From contig NZ_JBIRCY010000030.1 in NCBI RefSeq assembly GCF_044326205.1, positions 1-64,000 on the forward strand: a stretch of DNA of 64,000 nt. The letters are read 5' to 3'. The DNA comes from Kumtagia sp044326205. Its GTDB lineage: Bacteria; Pseudomonadota; Alphaproteobacteria; Rhizobiales; Rhizobiaceae. The position numbers were made by a program, and so were the translations under genes. The notes under the pieces are model-generated. The model worked only from the letters and a program-made list of their open reading frames with translations, was not told the DNA's origin and ran no database searches. Below, one piece after another: positions 17,666 to 26,432 of this stretch; within the stretch, counting starts at the first letter, position 1, and the number at the start of each line of letters is the position of its first letter.

Positions 17666-18904
17666 CTAGCCGGTAGCTTCCGGTGCGCTTTCCGCCCAAC
17701 GGGCCATCAGCGCGTTCGATGGAAGCGCCTCGTCAAGAAGTTTCTTTGCTGATTCGACTCCGACCACCGGCAGATTGTCAGGCTCCAGCAAGCCAATCTG
17801 AACGAGAACCGACGCCTGATCCCAATAGATGTGCTCGTTATAGAGTTTGTCGCCGCGGAAACGGACGATCGCGACCAAGGGGACCTCGACATACTTGCCC
17901 GTTGGCGGAACACCCGGCAGCATCCAGTCGATCTCAATATCGTGCGTGAAGCACAGCAGACACTCGTCGACGATCCGATCCGCGCCAATGGTACGCGAAA
18001 TCGGAACCACCTTGGCGTTGTCTGGATTCTTGGGGATGAAGTGGTTCTTGTAGAACCGGTGGAGGTCGCGATATCCAACACCACCCGTCAGAGTGGGAAT
18101 ATGATTTACGTAAGGCTGGGGCACCATCGTCGCCATCGTCGCATCGACATCGCGCTCGATGAACTCCAAGTCGCTGTGGCGTTGCCATAGGCTGTCGAGA
18201 TCGTAATGCGGACCCATCGCCTTGCGAAACAAGGCGATCGTGCGCGAATGCGCCATTAGGCTCGCGGACTTATTGAAGCTTGCCCGCTCCGAGGATGCAA
18301 AAGCATGATCGCAATCAGCATATGAATAGAACTCGATGTCGGGACGCTGCGCAAACGCCTCTTGAATGCGCGCGCGCGCCTCCTGCGGCACAAAGCGGTC
18401 GAGTTCGGCGAAATGGAACACGATCGGACACTTCACCGCCGGAGCTTCGGCAAGATGAGCATCGATGCCGACACCATAATAGCTGACAGCGCAATCGATG
18501 TCCGTTCGAGCCGCCAGCAGATAAGCGAGCCTGCCACCCAGGCAAAAACCGAGCGCGCCTACTTTGCTCGTGCATTCAGGGCGCCCACGCAGCGCCGCCA
18601 GGGCGGAGGCCGCGTCCTTCACCCCCAATTCTATGTCAAATCGTTGATTGAACTCCATTGCCCTAGCAACGTCCGCGTCCGCGTATGACAAGTCCACGCC
18701 AGCCTCAAGCCGCCAGAACAAATCAGGCACAAGAACGACATAACCCTCTTCCGCGAAGTAGTCAGCTACACTACGCATCGAGGCATTGACGCCGAATATC
18801 TCCTGCAACAATACGATACCTGGTCCAGAACCGGATGCAGGAACCGACAAATAACCCTTGAAGCCGCCGTCGGCTGCGGACAGTTCAATCCATTGTCCCG
18901 TCAT
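17666..18904 (-). CDS. Dienelactone-hydrolase domain fused to a SnoaL/NTF2-like domain
   Basis: Protein of 412 aa. Residues 1 to about 230 are an alpha/beta hydrolase of the dienelactone hydrolase family: LLQEIFGVNASMRSVAD, nucleophile Cys in GFCLGGRLAY, acidic residue in AELDRFVP and catalytic His in CDHAFAS. Residues about 240-400 resemble SnoaL-like/NTF2 folds (FYKNHFIPKNPDN, DIEIDWMLPGVPPTGK, VEVPLVAIVRFRGDKLYNEHIYWDQ). Dienelactone hydrolases open enol lactones in aromatic breakdown; the second domain may bind or isomerise the product. It is upstream of, and on the same strand as, the NCS1 permease (240-base gap) with an AT-rich region before its start. Confidence 0.87.
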   Translation of the reverse strand: MTGQWIELSAADGGFKGYLSVPASGSGPGIVLLQEIFGVNASMRSVADYFAEEGYVVLVPDLFWRLEAGVDLSYADADVARAMEFNQRFDIELGVKDAASALAALRGRPECTSKVGALGFCLGGRLAYLLAARTDIDCAVSYYGVGIDAHLAEAPAVKCPIVFHFAELDRFVPQEARARIQEAFAQRPDIEFYSYADCDHAFASSERASFNKSASLMAHSRTIALFRKAMGPHYDLDSLWQRHSDLEFIERDVDATMATMVPQPYVNHIPTLTGGVGYRDLHRFYKNHFIPKNPDNAKVVPISRTIGADRIVDECLLCFTHDIEIDWMLPGVPPTGKYVEVPLVAIVRFRGDKLYNEHIYWDQASVLVQIGLLEPDNLPVVGVESAKKLLDEALPSNALMARWAESAPEATG

Positions 18905-19333
18905 GCTTGGTCCTCCAGATCGCCGGCAATCGTCGCGTCCACTGCCGCTATTTCGCCTTCATGATAAATTCATAATTGAATTCTTCATATAAGATTTTTG
19001 ATGTGTCAATAGGAATCTAGTAGTCGGTGAACAGCCCCGGTGCGCCAATGCGCAGAAATTCGAGCGTCGAAGGCGCTGGTTCCGGGGAGGCGCAACACCG
19101 ATTCTTGCGATTAGTCGAACGGAGCATTCCACGATTAGCAACGTAAGTCGGCCGTTGCGCCCTTGAGGCCACACATTCGATGCGTCGGGTATGACCAACG
19201 ATCGCAACGTCGCTGGCCCGTCTCGTGACGGATCGGGATAAGAGCGACGCAGTCTTTCTGGGGCGAACGAACCAGCCTTTGGCCCGCTTCGGAATCCACT
19301 TGTAGAGCAGCGACGTGTGAATGAGCCGCTGAA
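18905..19333. other. Promoter-side gap and unassigned sequence
   Basis: About 430 bases. The first 110 are AT-rich and hold the probable promoter of the minus-strand dienelactone-hydrolase gene (TTGACA on the minus strand near 19007). The remainder has no gene I can support and grades into insertion-sequence debris. Confidence 0.45.
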
Positions 19334-19431
19334 TGAAGAAGAATGGCCTGCTGGGCTATCTGAGCCCCGCCGAGCTTGAGGAACAAGCTATCTTAGCTTA
19401 ATCTCGTGTCCGAAAAACCGGCAGCAGGCCA
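19334..19431 (+). pseudogene. Tail of an IS3-like transposase and its element end
   Basis: The frame NGLLGYLSPAELEEQAILA followed by TAA resembles the HxxLGYLSPxEFE ending of IS3-family OrfB proteins. The sequence after the stop (CGAAAAACCGGCAGCAGGCC) resembles an element end. It abuts the truncated maturase gene, so an IS3-type element probably inserted into that gene and then lost its body. Confidence 0.45.
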
Positions 19432-20169
19432 CTCGAAAGATTTTTCGACCGTGTTAATCACGACAGCCTGATGGCGCGCGTCGCGGCGAGGGTGTCCGAT
19501 AAGCGCGTGCTCAAACTCATCCGAGCATTCCTGAATGCAGGGGTGTGGAGGACGGCTTGGTCCGTCCGGTGGACGAAGGGACCCCGCAAGGCGGTCCGCT
19601 CTCGCCCCTCCTAAGTAACCTCCTGCTCGACGACCTCGACAAGGAACTGGCCCGGCGTGGTCACCGCTTTTGCCGCTACACGGACGACTGCAACATCTAT
19701 GTTCGCAGCCGCCGCGCCGGCGAACGGGTCATAGCCTCCGTCAGCCGGTTCCTGACCAAGAAGATGCAGCTGAAGGTCAACGAGGCGAAGAGCGGGGTGG
19801 CGCGGCCGGAGGAGCGGAAGTTCCTTGGATTCAGCATCGCGAATGACGGGAGCGAGCGGCGCATCGCGCCAAAGGCCCTCGACGAATTCAAGACGTTGAT
19901 CCGGGACATGACACGCCGGACAGGGGGGGATCAGTCTGCCGCAGTTGATCAAAGAGCTGAAGCCATACCTCATCGGATGACGCGGCTACTTCGGCTTCTG
20001 CCAGACCCCACGAGTGCTTGCGAACTTGGAAGCGTGGATCCGCCGAAGGCTACGCTCGTACCTTTGGCGGCAGTGGGGGAACGGGCACAACCGCTACAAG
20101 GAACTGCGCCGTCGTGGCGTCCCAAAGTTCAGTGCTACGGCTGCCGCAGGTTCGCCGACGGGATTCTGG
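19432..20169 (+). pseudogene. ltrA-like: Group II intron reverse transcriptase/maturase, truncated and frameshifted
   Basis: Starts abruptly inside the RT domain (LERFFDRVNHDSLMARVAAR). A one-base loss near 19543 (GTGTGGAGG where relatives have GTGATGGAGG) shifts the frame into DGLVRPVDEGTPQGGPLSPLLSN. The catalytic motif is RYTDDCNIYV, so the usual YADD has become YTDD. An extra G near 19930 and a TGA in place of Trp (19978-19980) break the maturase domain, which continues as GYFGFCQTPRVLANLEAWIRRR and RYKELRRRGVPKF. The 3' end is cut by the IS21 element. No intron domain V hairpin was found. Confidence 0.85.
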
Positions 20170-20318
20170 TGTCAAACGGCTTGCAAAACTGACCCTGGAT
20201 CGGCGTCCAAAATTGACCCCCTTCGTGTAGCGCGCGACGAGTAGCGCTCGCCGGGCGAAGCTGGTCGGGGTTGCGCAGCCCGGGGCGAGCGCGGGTCAGT
20301 TTGGCGAGAGTTGGTTGA

Positions 20319-21047
20319 TCAGGCGCGGTTCTTGAAGCGCCAGGACTCGTTGCCGGTCTCGATGATCTCGCAGTGATGGGTGAGCCGATCGAGCAGCGCG
20401 GTGGTCATCTTGGCGTCGCCGAAGACGGATGGCCATTCGCCGAAGGCCAGGTTGGTCGTGACGATGATTGACGTCCGTTCGTAGAGCCGGCTGATCAGGT
20501 GGAAGAGCAGTTGGCCTCCAGCCTGGGCGAAGGGCAGATAGCCGAGGTCATCGAGCACGACGAAGTTGAGCCGGGTGAGATAGTCGGCGATGCGGCCCTG
20601 CTTGCCGCCACGGTGTTCGGTCTCGAGCCGGTTGACCAGATCAACAACGTTGAAGTAGCGGCCCCGAGAACCGTTGCGGATAAGAGCACGGGCGATGCCG
20701 ATGGCGAGATGCGACTTGCCGGTTCCTGTGCCGCCGATGAGGACGGCGTTGCGCTGGTCGGCAACGAAGGTGCCATTCGCGAGATCCCGGATCAGCGCCT
20801 CGTTGACGGGCGTGCCGTCAAAGTCGAACTCCTCGATATCCTTGGCCAGCGGCAGCTTGGCGACGGTGAGCTGGTATTTGATCGAGCGGGCCTGCTTCTC
20901 GGATATCTCGGCCGAGAGCAGGTCGCCGACGATCCGGGGCGGTTCGTGCTGGCGTTTGATGGCGGTCGCCATGACCTCGTCATAGGCGCTGCGCATGCCA
21001 TAGAGCTTCAGCGTTCCCATCAGGTCGAGAACCTGGGTGCGTTCCAT
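20319..21047 (-). CDS. istB: IS21 helper ATPase IstB
   Basis: Protein of 242 aa, AAA+ ATPase related to DnaC, which assembles on target DNA and stimulates the IstA transposase. Walker A is GGTGTGKSHLAIG and Walker B is FVVLDDLGYLPF; TSIIVTTNLAFGEWPSVFGD is the sensor region. Its ATG overlaps the istA stop codon (TGATG) and follows GGAGG, so translation is coupled to istA. The gene appears intact. Confidence 0.93.
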   Translation of the reverse strand: MERTQVLDLMGTLKLYGMRSAYDEVMATAIKRQHEPPRIVGDLLSAEISEKQARSIKYQLTVAKLPLAKDIEEFDFDGTPVNEALIRDLANGTFVADQRNAVLIGGTGTGKSHLAIGIARALIRNGSRGRYFNVVDLVNRLETEHRGGKQGRIADYLTRLNFVVLDDLGYLPFAQAGGQLLFHLISRLYERTSIIVTTNLAFGEWPSVFGDAKMTTALLDRLTHHCEIIETGNESWRFKNRA

Positions 21048-22546
21048 CAGCTTGCCCTCCTTAGGCTGTCGTAGCGGGCGCAGTCGGCCTGCGGCTCGTG
21101 CTGCAGGCGGAGTGCGTCCGGGGTGAGGATGGTGACGGCCGGCGCCGGATCGCGCCGACGGGCCAGAATGTTGAGGATGACGGCGGCCGAGCAGACGTTC
21201 TGGTCGAGCGCTTCCTGGCAGGCCGCCTCCACCACGTCGAGGCCGTCGCTGAGAACGGCGGTCAGGATCGCCACCATCTGCCGATCGCCGTCATGGGCCG
21301 GCTTCAGTTTGCGCCGTATCCGCTCCATCGCCGAGGGCAACTGCCAGTCCTGAAAGGGAGCACCGTTGCGCAGCGCGCCGGGCTTGCGGGCCAGCACCGG
21401 AACGTAGTGCCAGGGATCGTAGACCGTCTCGTTGCGGCCGAAGCAGCGTGAATGCTCGGCGACGTTCACGCCATCCTGGCGGATGACGATCCGATCGGCA
21501 TAGGCCTGGACCTCGACGGGCCTGCCGACAGCGGTCGAGAGCACGGAGTATTTGTTGTTGTCGAAGCGCACGGTGCAGGTCTTCGACACGGAGGCCGTCA
21601 TGGCGTGGAAGCCATCGAAGGGGCCGCGATACTCGACCAGGCTGCCGCGCTCCTCCTCAAACATCTCCCAGATCGTGCGCTCGGGCTGCTCGATATGGCG
21701 GTGCGCCTTGGTGTAGGCGATGCATTTGTCGTGCAGCCAGGCATTGAGTTCCTGATAGGATTTGAAGCGCAGCCGCGGCGTGAAGAAGCGTTCGCGCACC
21801 AGGCCGACCTGGTTCTCGACTTGGCCCTTCTCCCAGCCCGACGCCGGCGTGCACGCCACCGGCTGGATCAGATAGTGGCTGCACATCTGCAGGAAGCGAC
21901 GATTGTATTGCCGGTCCTTGCCGACAAACACCGTCTCCACCGCCGTCTTCATGTTGTCGTAGATGCCGCGCGTGCAGGCACCGCCAAAGAAGGCAAACGC
22001 CTTGTCGTGCGCGTCGAACACCATCTCCTGCGACTCGCGCGGATAGGCCCTGACGAACATCATGCGGCTGTGGCAAAGCCGGACGTGGGCAACCTTCACG
22101 GTCACCGTAACGCCATCGATCAGCACGATCTCGTGGCTCCAGTCGAACTGGTAGGCCTCGCCCGGAGGGTAGAACAGCGGCACAAAGGCCTCAGCGGTCG
22201 CCGACCCCCGCGTCTTCACCCAAGTCTTCGCGTAGCGACGGATCGCGTCGTAGCCACCTTCATAGCCCAGCGCGTGAAGCTCCTCGTAGATACGGATCAG
22301 CGTCAGCCGCTCACGCTCGGGCTTGCCATGGTTGCCGTTCAGCAGGGCATCGAGCTGATCCTGCCACGGGCCGATCTTCGGCTTCGGCTGCCGCTCGCGC
22401 GCGTAGGAGAACGACGTCTCATCGGACCTCAGGATCTTGCGGATCGTGTTCCGCGATACGTGCAGTTCACGGCTGATCCGCTTCAGCGACCATCCCTGGA
22501 CATGGAAGGCGCGCCGAACACGGGCGATCGTATCCACCGACTTCAT
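21047..22546 (-). CDS. istA: IS21 transposase IstA
   Basis: Protein of about 499 aa. An N-terminal helix-turn-helix (WSLKRISRELHVSRNTIRKIL) precedes a DDE integrase core with catalytic residues in AYQFDWSHEIVLIDG, GIYDNMKTAVE and KGQVENQVGLVRERFF. It cuts and joins the element ends. The ATG at 22546 follows GGAGAGGGG; an upstream in-frame start at 22597 would extend into the terminal repeats. Frame and motifs are intact, so this element could still move. Confidence 0.93.
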   Translation of the reverse strand: MKSVDTIARVRRAFHVQGWSLKRISRELHVSRNTIRKILRSDETSFSYARERQPKPKIGPWQDQLDALLNGNHGKPERERLTLIRIYEELHALGYEGGYDAIRRYAKTWVKTRGSATAEAFVPLFYPPGEAYQFDWSHEIVLIDGVTVTVKVAHVRLCHSRMMFVRAYPRESQEMVFDAHDKAFAFFGGACTRGIYDNMKTAVETVFVGKDRQYNRRFLQMCSHYLIQPVACTPASGWEKGQVENQVGLVRERFFTPRLRFKSYQELNAWLHDKCIAYTKAHRHIEQPERTIWEMFEEERGSLVEYRGPFDGFHAMTASVSKTCTVRFDNNKYSVLSTAVGRPVEVQAYADRIVIRQDGVNVAEHSRCFGRNETVYDPWHYVPVLARKPGALRNGAPFQDWQLPSAMERIRRKLKPAHDGDRQMVAILTAVLSDGLDVVEAACQEALDQNVCSAAVILNILARRRDPAPAVTILTPDALRLQHEPQADCARYDSLRRAS

Positions 22547-22883
22547 CCCCTCTCCATCCGCTCGAAACACCAAGCGGATGGTTGCAGAACGGAACAACGA
22601 GGGGGGTCAAAATTGGACGCCGATAACCCCGCCTAGGGGGTCAATTTTGCACGCCGAAACACACGTCACCGCCCTGACATGGTGCGTCGCGCTCATGGCA
22701 TCCTTCCCTGACACATTAGCCACCCGGCGGTCGCATTTGGCATAGATTTGTGCAGATGCGAAGGACAAAGACCTGCGGCCGGTGCACGCGCCGTTCCGTG
22801 CGGAACGTTGACGGGCAGCGGGCGGCAGTCCACCCTTCGCTCACGATGGCCCCCGCTGATAATCGGAATTCCTTCAAACCCCA

Positions 22884-23852
22884 ATGCAAGACAAGACAAC
22901 ACTGGCGAAGAAAACCGCAGGAAGTGACCGCAGCCAGGCCGTCAGCGCGGATCTGATCGCCGTTGTGATCGCCGTGACGAATGGTGAGCCACGCGTCCTG
23001 ACCATCGGCCAGACGAATGCGTTGCCGTCCGGCCCCTTTGAGCTCGACCATCGCTCCTTGCAGTCGGGGCTAAGAGCTTGGGTAGAGCGGCAGACCAGTC
23101 ATCCGCTGGGCTATATCGAGCAGCTCTACACTTTCGCCGATCGCGACCGGACCAGAGACGAGCGTGTGCAGCGAGTGATCTCGATCAGCTATCTCGGCCT
23201 GACGCGGGAAGAGCAGACGGAGAGGTCGCCAACGCATGGATGGCACAGATGGTACGACTATTTTCCATGGGAAGATCACCGTGCGGGAGTGCCGTCGATA
23301 CTGCCTGACATCCTTGTGCCCCGACTGCAGGCCTGGGCTGATGAAGCCGATGACCCCGACATGCGTCACGATCGCCGGCAGCGCGTGGCAATCGCGTTTG
23401 GCTTCGGTGAGCGCGACTGGAACGAGGAACTTGTCCTGCAGCGGTACGAACTGCTCTATGAAGCCGCTCTGGTCGCGGAAGCCAGACCCAGCTGGAATGC
23501 AGGCAGCGCGCCGTCGATTCCCGGCCGGACGATGATTGGCGATCATCGCCGCATTCTGGCGACTGGAATCGCAAGGCTTCGCACAAAGATCAAATATCGA
23601 CCCGTTGTCTTCGAGTTGATGTCGCCGGTATTTACGCTGCTGCAGCTGCAGCGCACCGTAGAGGCGCTGGCGGGCAGGCTCGTTCACAAGCAGAATTTCC
23701 GGCGTCTCATCGAACAGCAGGATCTGGTCGAAGAGACGGGCGAGACGATGTCCGGTACCGGCGGGCGTCCAGCCAAGCGCTTCCGCTTTCGCCAGACGGT
23801 TCTAGCGGAACGAACTGTCGCAGGGACCAAATTGCCACTTTCACGCGCTTGA
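22884..23852 (+). CDS. nadQ: NadQ/NrtR-like transcriptional regulator of NAD biosynthesis
   Basis: Protein of 322 aa. The N-terminal half (ADLIAVVIAVTNGEPRVLTIGQ, SGLRAWVERQTSHPLGYIEQLYTF, VISISYLGL) resembles a Nudix domain without the full Nudix box. The C-terminal part (VFELMSPVFTLLQLQRTVEAL, NFRRLIEQQDLVEETGE, GGRPAKRFRF) resembles the winged helix of the NrtR group. Such proteins sense NAD-related ligands and repress nad genes; NadQ is the alphaproteobacterial type. Direct placement ahead of nadABC, with two palindromes between, supports this. No clear ribosome site precedes the ATG at 22884. Confidence 0.8.
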   Translation: MQDKTTLAKKTAGSDRSQAVSADLIAVVIAVTNGEPRVLTIGQTNALPSGPFELDHRSLQSGLRAWVERQTSHPLGYIEQLYTFADRDRTRDERVQRVISISYLGLTREEQTERSPTHGWHRWYDYFPWEDHRAGVPSILPDILVPRLQAWADEADDPDMRHDRRQRVAIAFGFGERDWNEELVLQRYELLYEAALVAEARPSWNAGSAPSIPGRTMIGDHRRILATGIARLRTKIKYRPVVFELMSPVFTLLQLQRTVEALAGRLVHKQNFRRLIEQQDLVEETGETMSGTGGRPAKRFRFRQTVLAERTVAGTKLPLSRA

Positions 23853-23859
23853 CATTCCT

Positions 23860-23878
23860 TATGCTCAAGTTAAGCATA
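23860..23878. promoter_or_regulatory. Probable NadQ operator, site 1
   Basis: TATGCTCAAGTTAAGCATA is a 19-base palindrome with one mismatch pair, a few bases after the regulator stop codon. A TTGACA at 23849-23854 could be a -35 element, which would put this site in the promoter spacer where repressor binding blocks RNA polymerase. Confidence 0.65.
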
Positions 23879-23885
23879 TGCCCGG

Positions 23886-23908
23886 ATTATACTCAACTTG
23901 AGCATAAT
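23886..23908. promoter_or_regulatory. Probable NadQ operator, site 2
   Basis: ATTATACTCAA, one base, TTGAGCATAAT: a 23-base palindrome with one mismatch pair. It shares the TATRCTCAA half-site with site 1 (centres 28 bases apart) and ends 11 bases before the nadA ATG at 23920, so it would also cover the start of the nadA message. Confidence 0.7.
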
Positions 23909-23919
23909 TGGGGCTGACC

Positions 23920-24894
23920 ATGCTAGTTACCTCCGCACGTGCGACCGCGCTCTACGATCGGGTACAACGAGTGATCCCGCCCATCGAATGGCCGGCCTTC
24001 GCAGACGATATCGACGCTATTCTCGACCTGAAGCGACAGCGAAACGCCGTCGTCCTGGCGCACAATTATCAAACGCCGGAGATATTCCACTGTGTCGCCG
24101 ACATCGTCGGGGACAGCCTGGCGCTTGCCCGCAAGGCGATGACGGTCGAAGCGGATGTCATCGTGCTTGCCGGCGTGCATTTCATGGCCGAGACCGTCAA
24201 GCTCCTCAATCCGGGCAAAACCGTACTCATTCCCGACATGCGGGCCGGCTGCTCGCTGGCAGAGTCAATCACTGGGGAAGATATTCGGCTGCTGCGGCAG
24301 CGCTACCCCGGCGTGCCTGTTGTCGCCTATGTCAACACGTCCGCTGCAGTGAAGGCCGAATCCGACATCTGCTGCACCTCAGGCAATGCGCTTGCCGTGG
24401 TCGAATCGCTCGGTGTGCCGCGGGTAATCATGCTGCCGGACGAGTATCTGGCACAGAACATCGCCGCCCAGACCGAGGTCGAGATCATCGCCTGGAAGGG
24501 GCATTGCGAGGTGCATGAGCGCTTCACGCCCGCCGACATCCGCCAGTTGCGCGAAGATCATCCCGGTGTGACGGTGCTGGCGCATCCCGAGTGCCCACCG
24601 GAAGTAGTCGCGGAAGCTGACTTTTCTGGTTCGACCGCCGCCATGTCCGATTATGTAGGCAAGCGGAAGCCACCTCGCGTCGTGCTGATGACGGAGTGCT
24701 CGATGAGCGACAACGTCGCGGTGGAGCATCCCGAGGTCGAGTTCATCCGACCCTGCAACCTCTGCCCGCACATGAAGCGGATAACGCTCGCCAATATTCG
24801 TGCCGCGCTCGAGCAGAACCGTCATGTCGTGACCGTCTCACCCAAAATCGCCGATCGCGCGCGGCTGGCCGTCGAGCGGATGCTGGCCGTATGA
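23920..24894 (+). CDS. nadA: Quinolinate synthase
   Basis: Protein of 324 aa. NadA condenses iminoaspartate with dihydroxyacetone phosphate to quinolinate using a [4Fe-4S] cluster. Cluster cysteines are in DMRAGCSLAES, the CCTSGNA block and CNLCPHMKRITL; the substrate loop VVLAHNYQTPEI is present. The ATG at 23920 is used; only a weak TTGGGGC lies before it. Its stop overlaps the nadB start (ATGA), so it is the first gene of a coupled nadABC operon. Likely repressed through the two palindromes just upstream. Confidence 0.95.
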   Translation: MLVTSARATALYDRVQRVIPPIEWPAFADDIDAILDLKRQRNAVVLAHNYQTPEIFHCVADIVGDSLALARKAMTVEADVIVLAGVHFMAETVKLLNPGKTVLIPDMRAGCSLAESITGEDIRLLRQRYPGVPVVAYVNTSAAVKAESDICCTSGNALAVVESLGVPRVIMLPDEYLAQNIAAQTEVEIIAWKGHCEVHERFTPADIRQLREDHPGVTVLAHPECPPEVVAEADFSGSTAAMSDYVGKRKPPRVVLMTECSMSDNVAVEHPEVEFIRPCNLCPHMKRITLANIRAALEQNRHVVTVSPKIADRARLAVERMLAV

Positions 24895-26432
24895 GCATTG
24901 ACGTCCGCGATCTCGCTGGCCGACCGGTGATCATCGGCGGCGGCATAGCCGGGCTGATGACTGCGCTGCATCTGGCACCGGAGCCGGTGCTTCTCCTGTC
25001 GAAATCACCGCTTGGTGCGGACGCGTCGAGTGCCTGGGCGCAGGGCGGGCTTGCAGCGAGCCTGGGCGACGATGATGAACCGGCGCTCCATCTTGCCGAC
25101 ACGCTTGCTGCAGGCGACGGCCTTTGCTGCGCGGAAGCAGCAACGCGCATCGTATACGCGGCGCCCACAGCCATCGAGGATTTGGCGCGCCTTGGTGTTC
25201 GCTTCGATCGGACACCCGAAGGAGCTCTGCGTCTCGGGCTGGAAGCCGCGCATGGTCGCCGGCGCATCGTTCATGCCGGGGGTGACGGCAGCGGACGGGA
25301 GGTCATGCGCGGGCTTGTCGCCGCCGCGCGGTCCACGCCGACGATAGCGGTCGTCGAGGGCATCGAAGCGCGCCGCTTGGGCGTGGAAGATGGCAGGGTC
25401 ACCGGTGTTCTCGCGAACTGCCCGACAGGGCCGGTATTCCTCGCCACGGGACGGGTCGTTCTCGCCACTGGAGGCATCGGCGGCCTGTTCCATGATACCA
25501 CAAACCCGCTCGGCAGTTGCGGACAGGGCCTGGCACTAGCCGCACGCGCTGGTGCAGTTTTTGCCGACCTCGAGTTCATCCAGTTCCACCCGACCGCGCT
25601 TGACGGGCCTGGCCGTCCGATGCTGCTCATCAGCGAGGCCGTTCGCGGTGAAGGCGCAACGATCGTCGACGAGACGGGCCGACGTTTTCTCGACGGCGTG
25701 CGAGGGGAGGAACTCGCACCGCGCGACATCGTCGCCCGCGCCGTCTGGAGACATCTTGCCGACGGCCATCGCGTTTTCCTCGACGTACGCGAAAGGCCGG
25801 GCGCGACATTCCAGCAGCATTTTCCCACGATCGCATCAGCCTGCAGCAACGTCGGCATCGATCCGGCGCGTGACCTCATTCCAATCCGCCCGGCGCAGCA
25901 CTACCACATGGGTGGTGTCGCCGTGGACCTTGCCGGGTGCAGCTCGGTTCGGGGACTTTGGGCTTGCGGCGAAGTCGCCTCAACCGGGCTGCACGGCGCC
26001 AACCGGCTTGCCAGCAACTCGCTGACCGAAGCCGTCGTCTGCGCCCGCTGGGTTGCCGAAAGCGTGGCTGGCTGGTCTGGCGGCAGTGGAAAGCAGGCGG
26101 CAGCGGCTGATCTGCCATTCCCCGATCCAAAACCTGTGCAGTCTCTCCTGTCGCGTGCGCTGGGCGTCCTGCGGGATGGCGAAAACTTGAAACAGGCTGT
26201 TCGGGCCTTGTTGCTGCTGTTGCAGCGGCACGACATGGCGTCCGATCCCGCCGCCGTCGGGCTGATGATCGCGGTTGCCGCCTTGCTGCGCCGGGAAAGC
26301 TGCGGTTCTCACTTTCGGACCGACTTTCCGCATCGCGCTGCCGTCGCCTGCCGCTCCCAGATCACGCTCGACGGGGCCATGGCCGCAGCGCGGGAATTCA
26401 CATCCTCCCCAGCGCTGGAAAGCGTCTCGTGA
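24891..26432 (+). CDS. nadB: L-aspartate oxidase
   Basis: Protein of 513 aa. This flavoprotein oxidises L-aspartate to iminoaspartate, the substrate of NadA. FAD-binding VIIGGGIAGLMTALHLA is at the N-terminus; SSAWAQGGLAASLGDDDEP, FIQFHPTAL and the HYHMGGVAVD and STGLHGANRLASNSL blocks are typical of the family. The ATG overlaps nadA by 4 bases; longer upstream frames are excluded because the FAD motif must be near the N-terminus. Its stop overlaps the nadC GTG. Confidence 0.95.
   Translation: MSIDVRDLAGRPVIIGGGIAGLMTALHLAPEPVLLLSKSPLGADASSAWAQGGLAASLGDDDEPALHLADTLAAGDGLCCAEAATRIVYAAPTAIEDLARLGVRFDRTPEGALRLGLEAAHGRRRIVHAGGDGSGREVMRGLVAAARSTPTIAVVEGIEARRLGVEDGRVTGVLANCPTGPVFLATGRVVLATGGIGGLFHDTTNPLGSCGQGLALAARAGAVFADLEFIQFHPTALDGPGRPMLLISEAVRGEGATIVDETGRRFLDGVRGEELAPRDIVARAVWRHLADGHRVFLDVRERPGATFQQHFPTIASACSNVGIDPARDLIPIRPAQHYHMGGVAVDLAGCSSVRGLWACGEVASTGLHGANRLASNSLTEAVVCARWVAESVAGWSGGSGKQAAAADLPFPDPKPVQSLLSRALGVLRDGENLKQAVRALLLLLQRHDMASDPAAVGLMIAVAALLRRESCGSHFRTDFPHRAAVACRSQITLDGAMAAAREFTSSPALESVS

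Larger units (their letters stand above)
20170..22663 (-). mobile_element. IS21-family insertion sequence, complete
   Basis: The ends TGTCAAACGGCTTGCAAAAC (left, from 20170) and the complement of ACGCCGAAACACA (ending at 22663) match as terminal inverted repeats. Each end holds further internal copies (CGGCGTCCAAAATTGACCCC on the left, the same inverted on the right near 22605), the usual multi-repeat ends of IS21 elements. Length is 2494 bp. It carries istA and istB on the minus strand. I see no direct repeat of flanking bases (left TTCTGG, right CGTCAC), and the maturase gene does not resume on the right side. Confidence 0.88.

Noticed and set aside
20160..22675. Target-site duplication for the IS21 element
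   Set aside because: Flanking bases on the two sides do not match over 4-8 bases.
24696..24890. Upstream extension of nadB
   Set aside because: It runs inside nadA in another frame; the FAD motif must be near the N-terminus and the ATGA overlap at 24891 gives a natural start.
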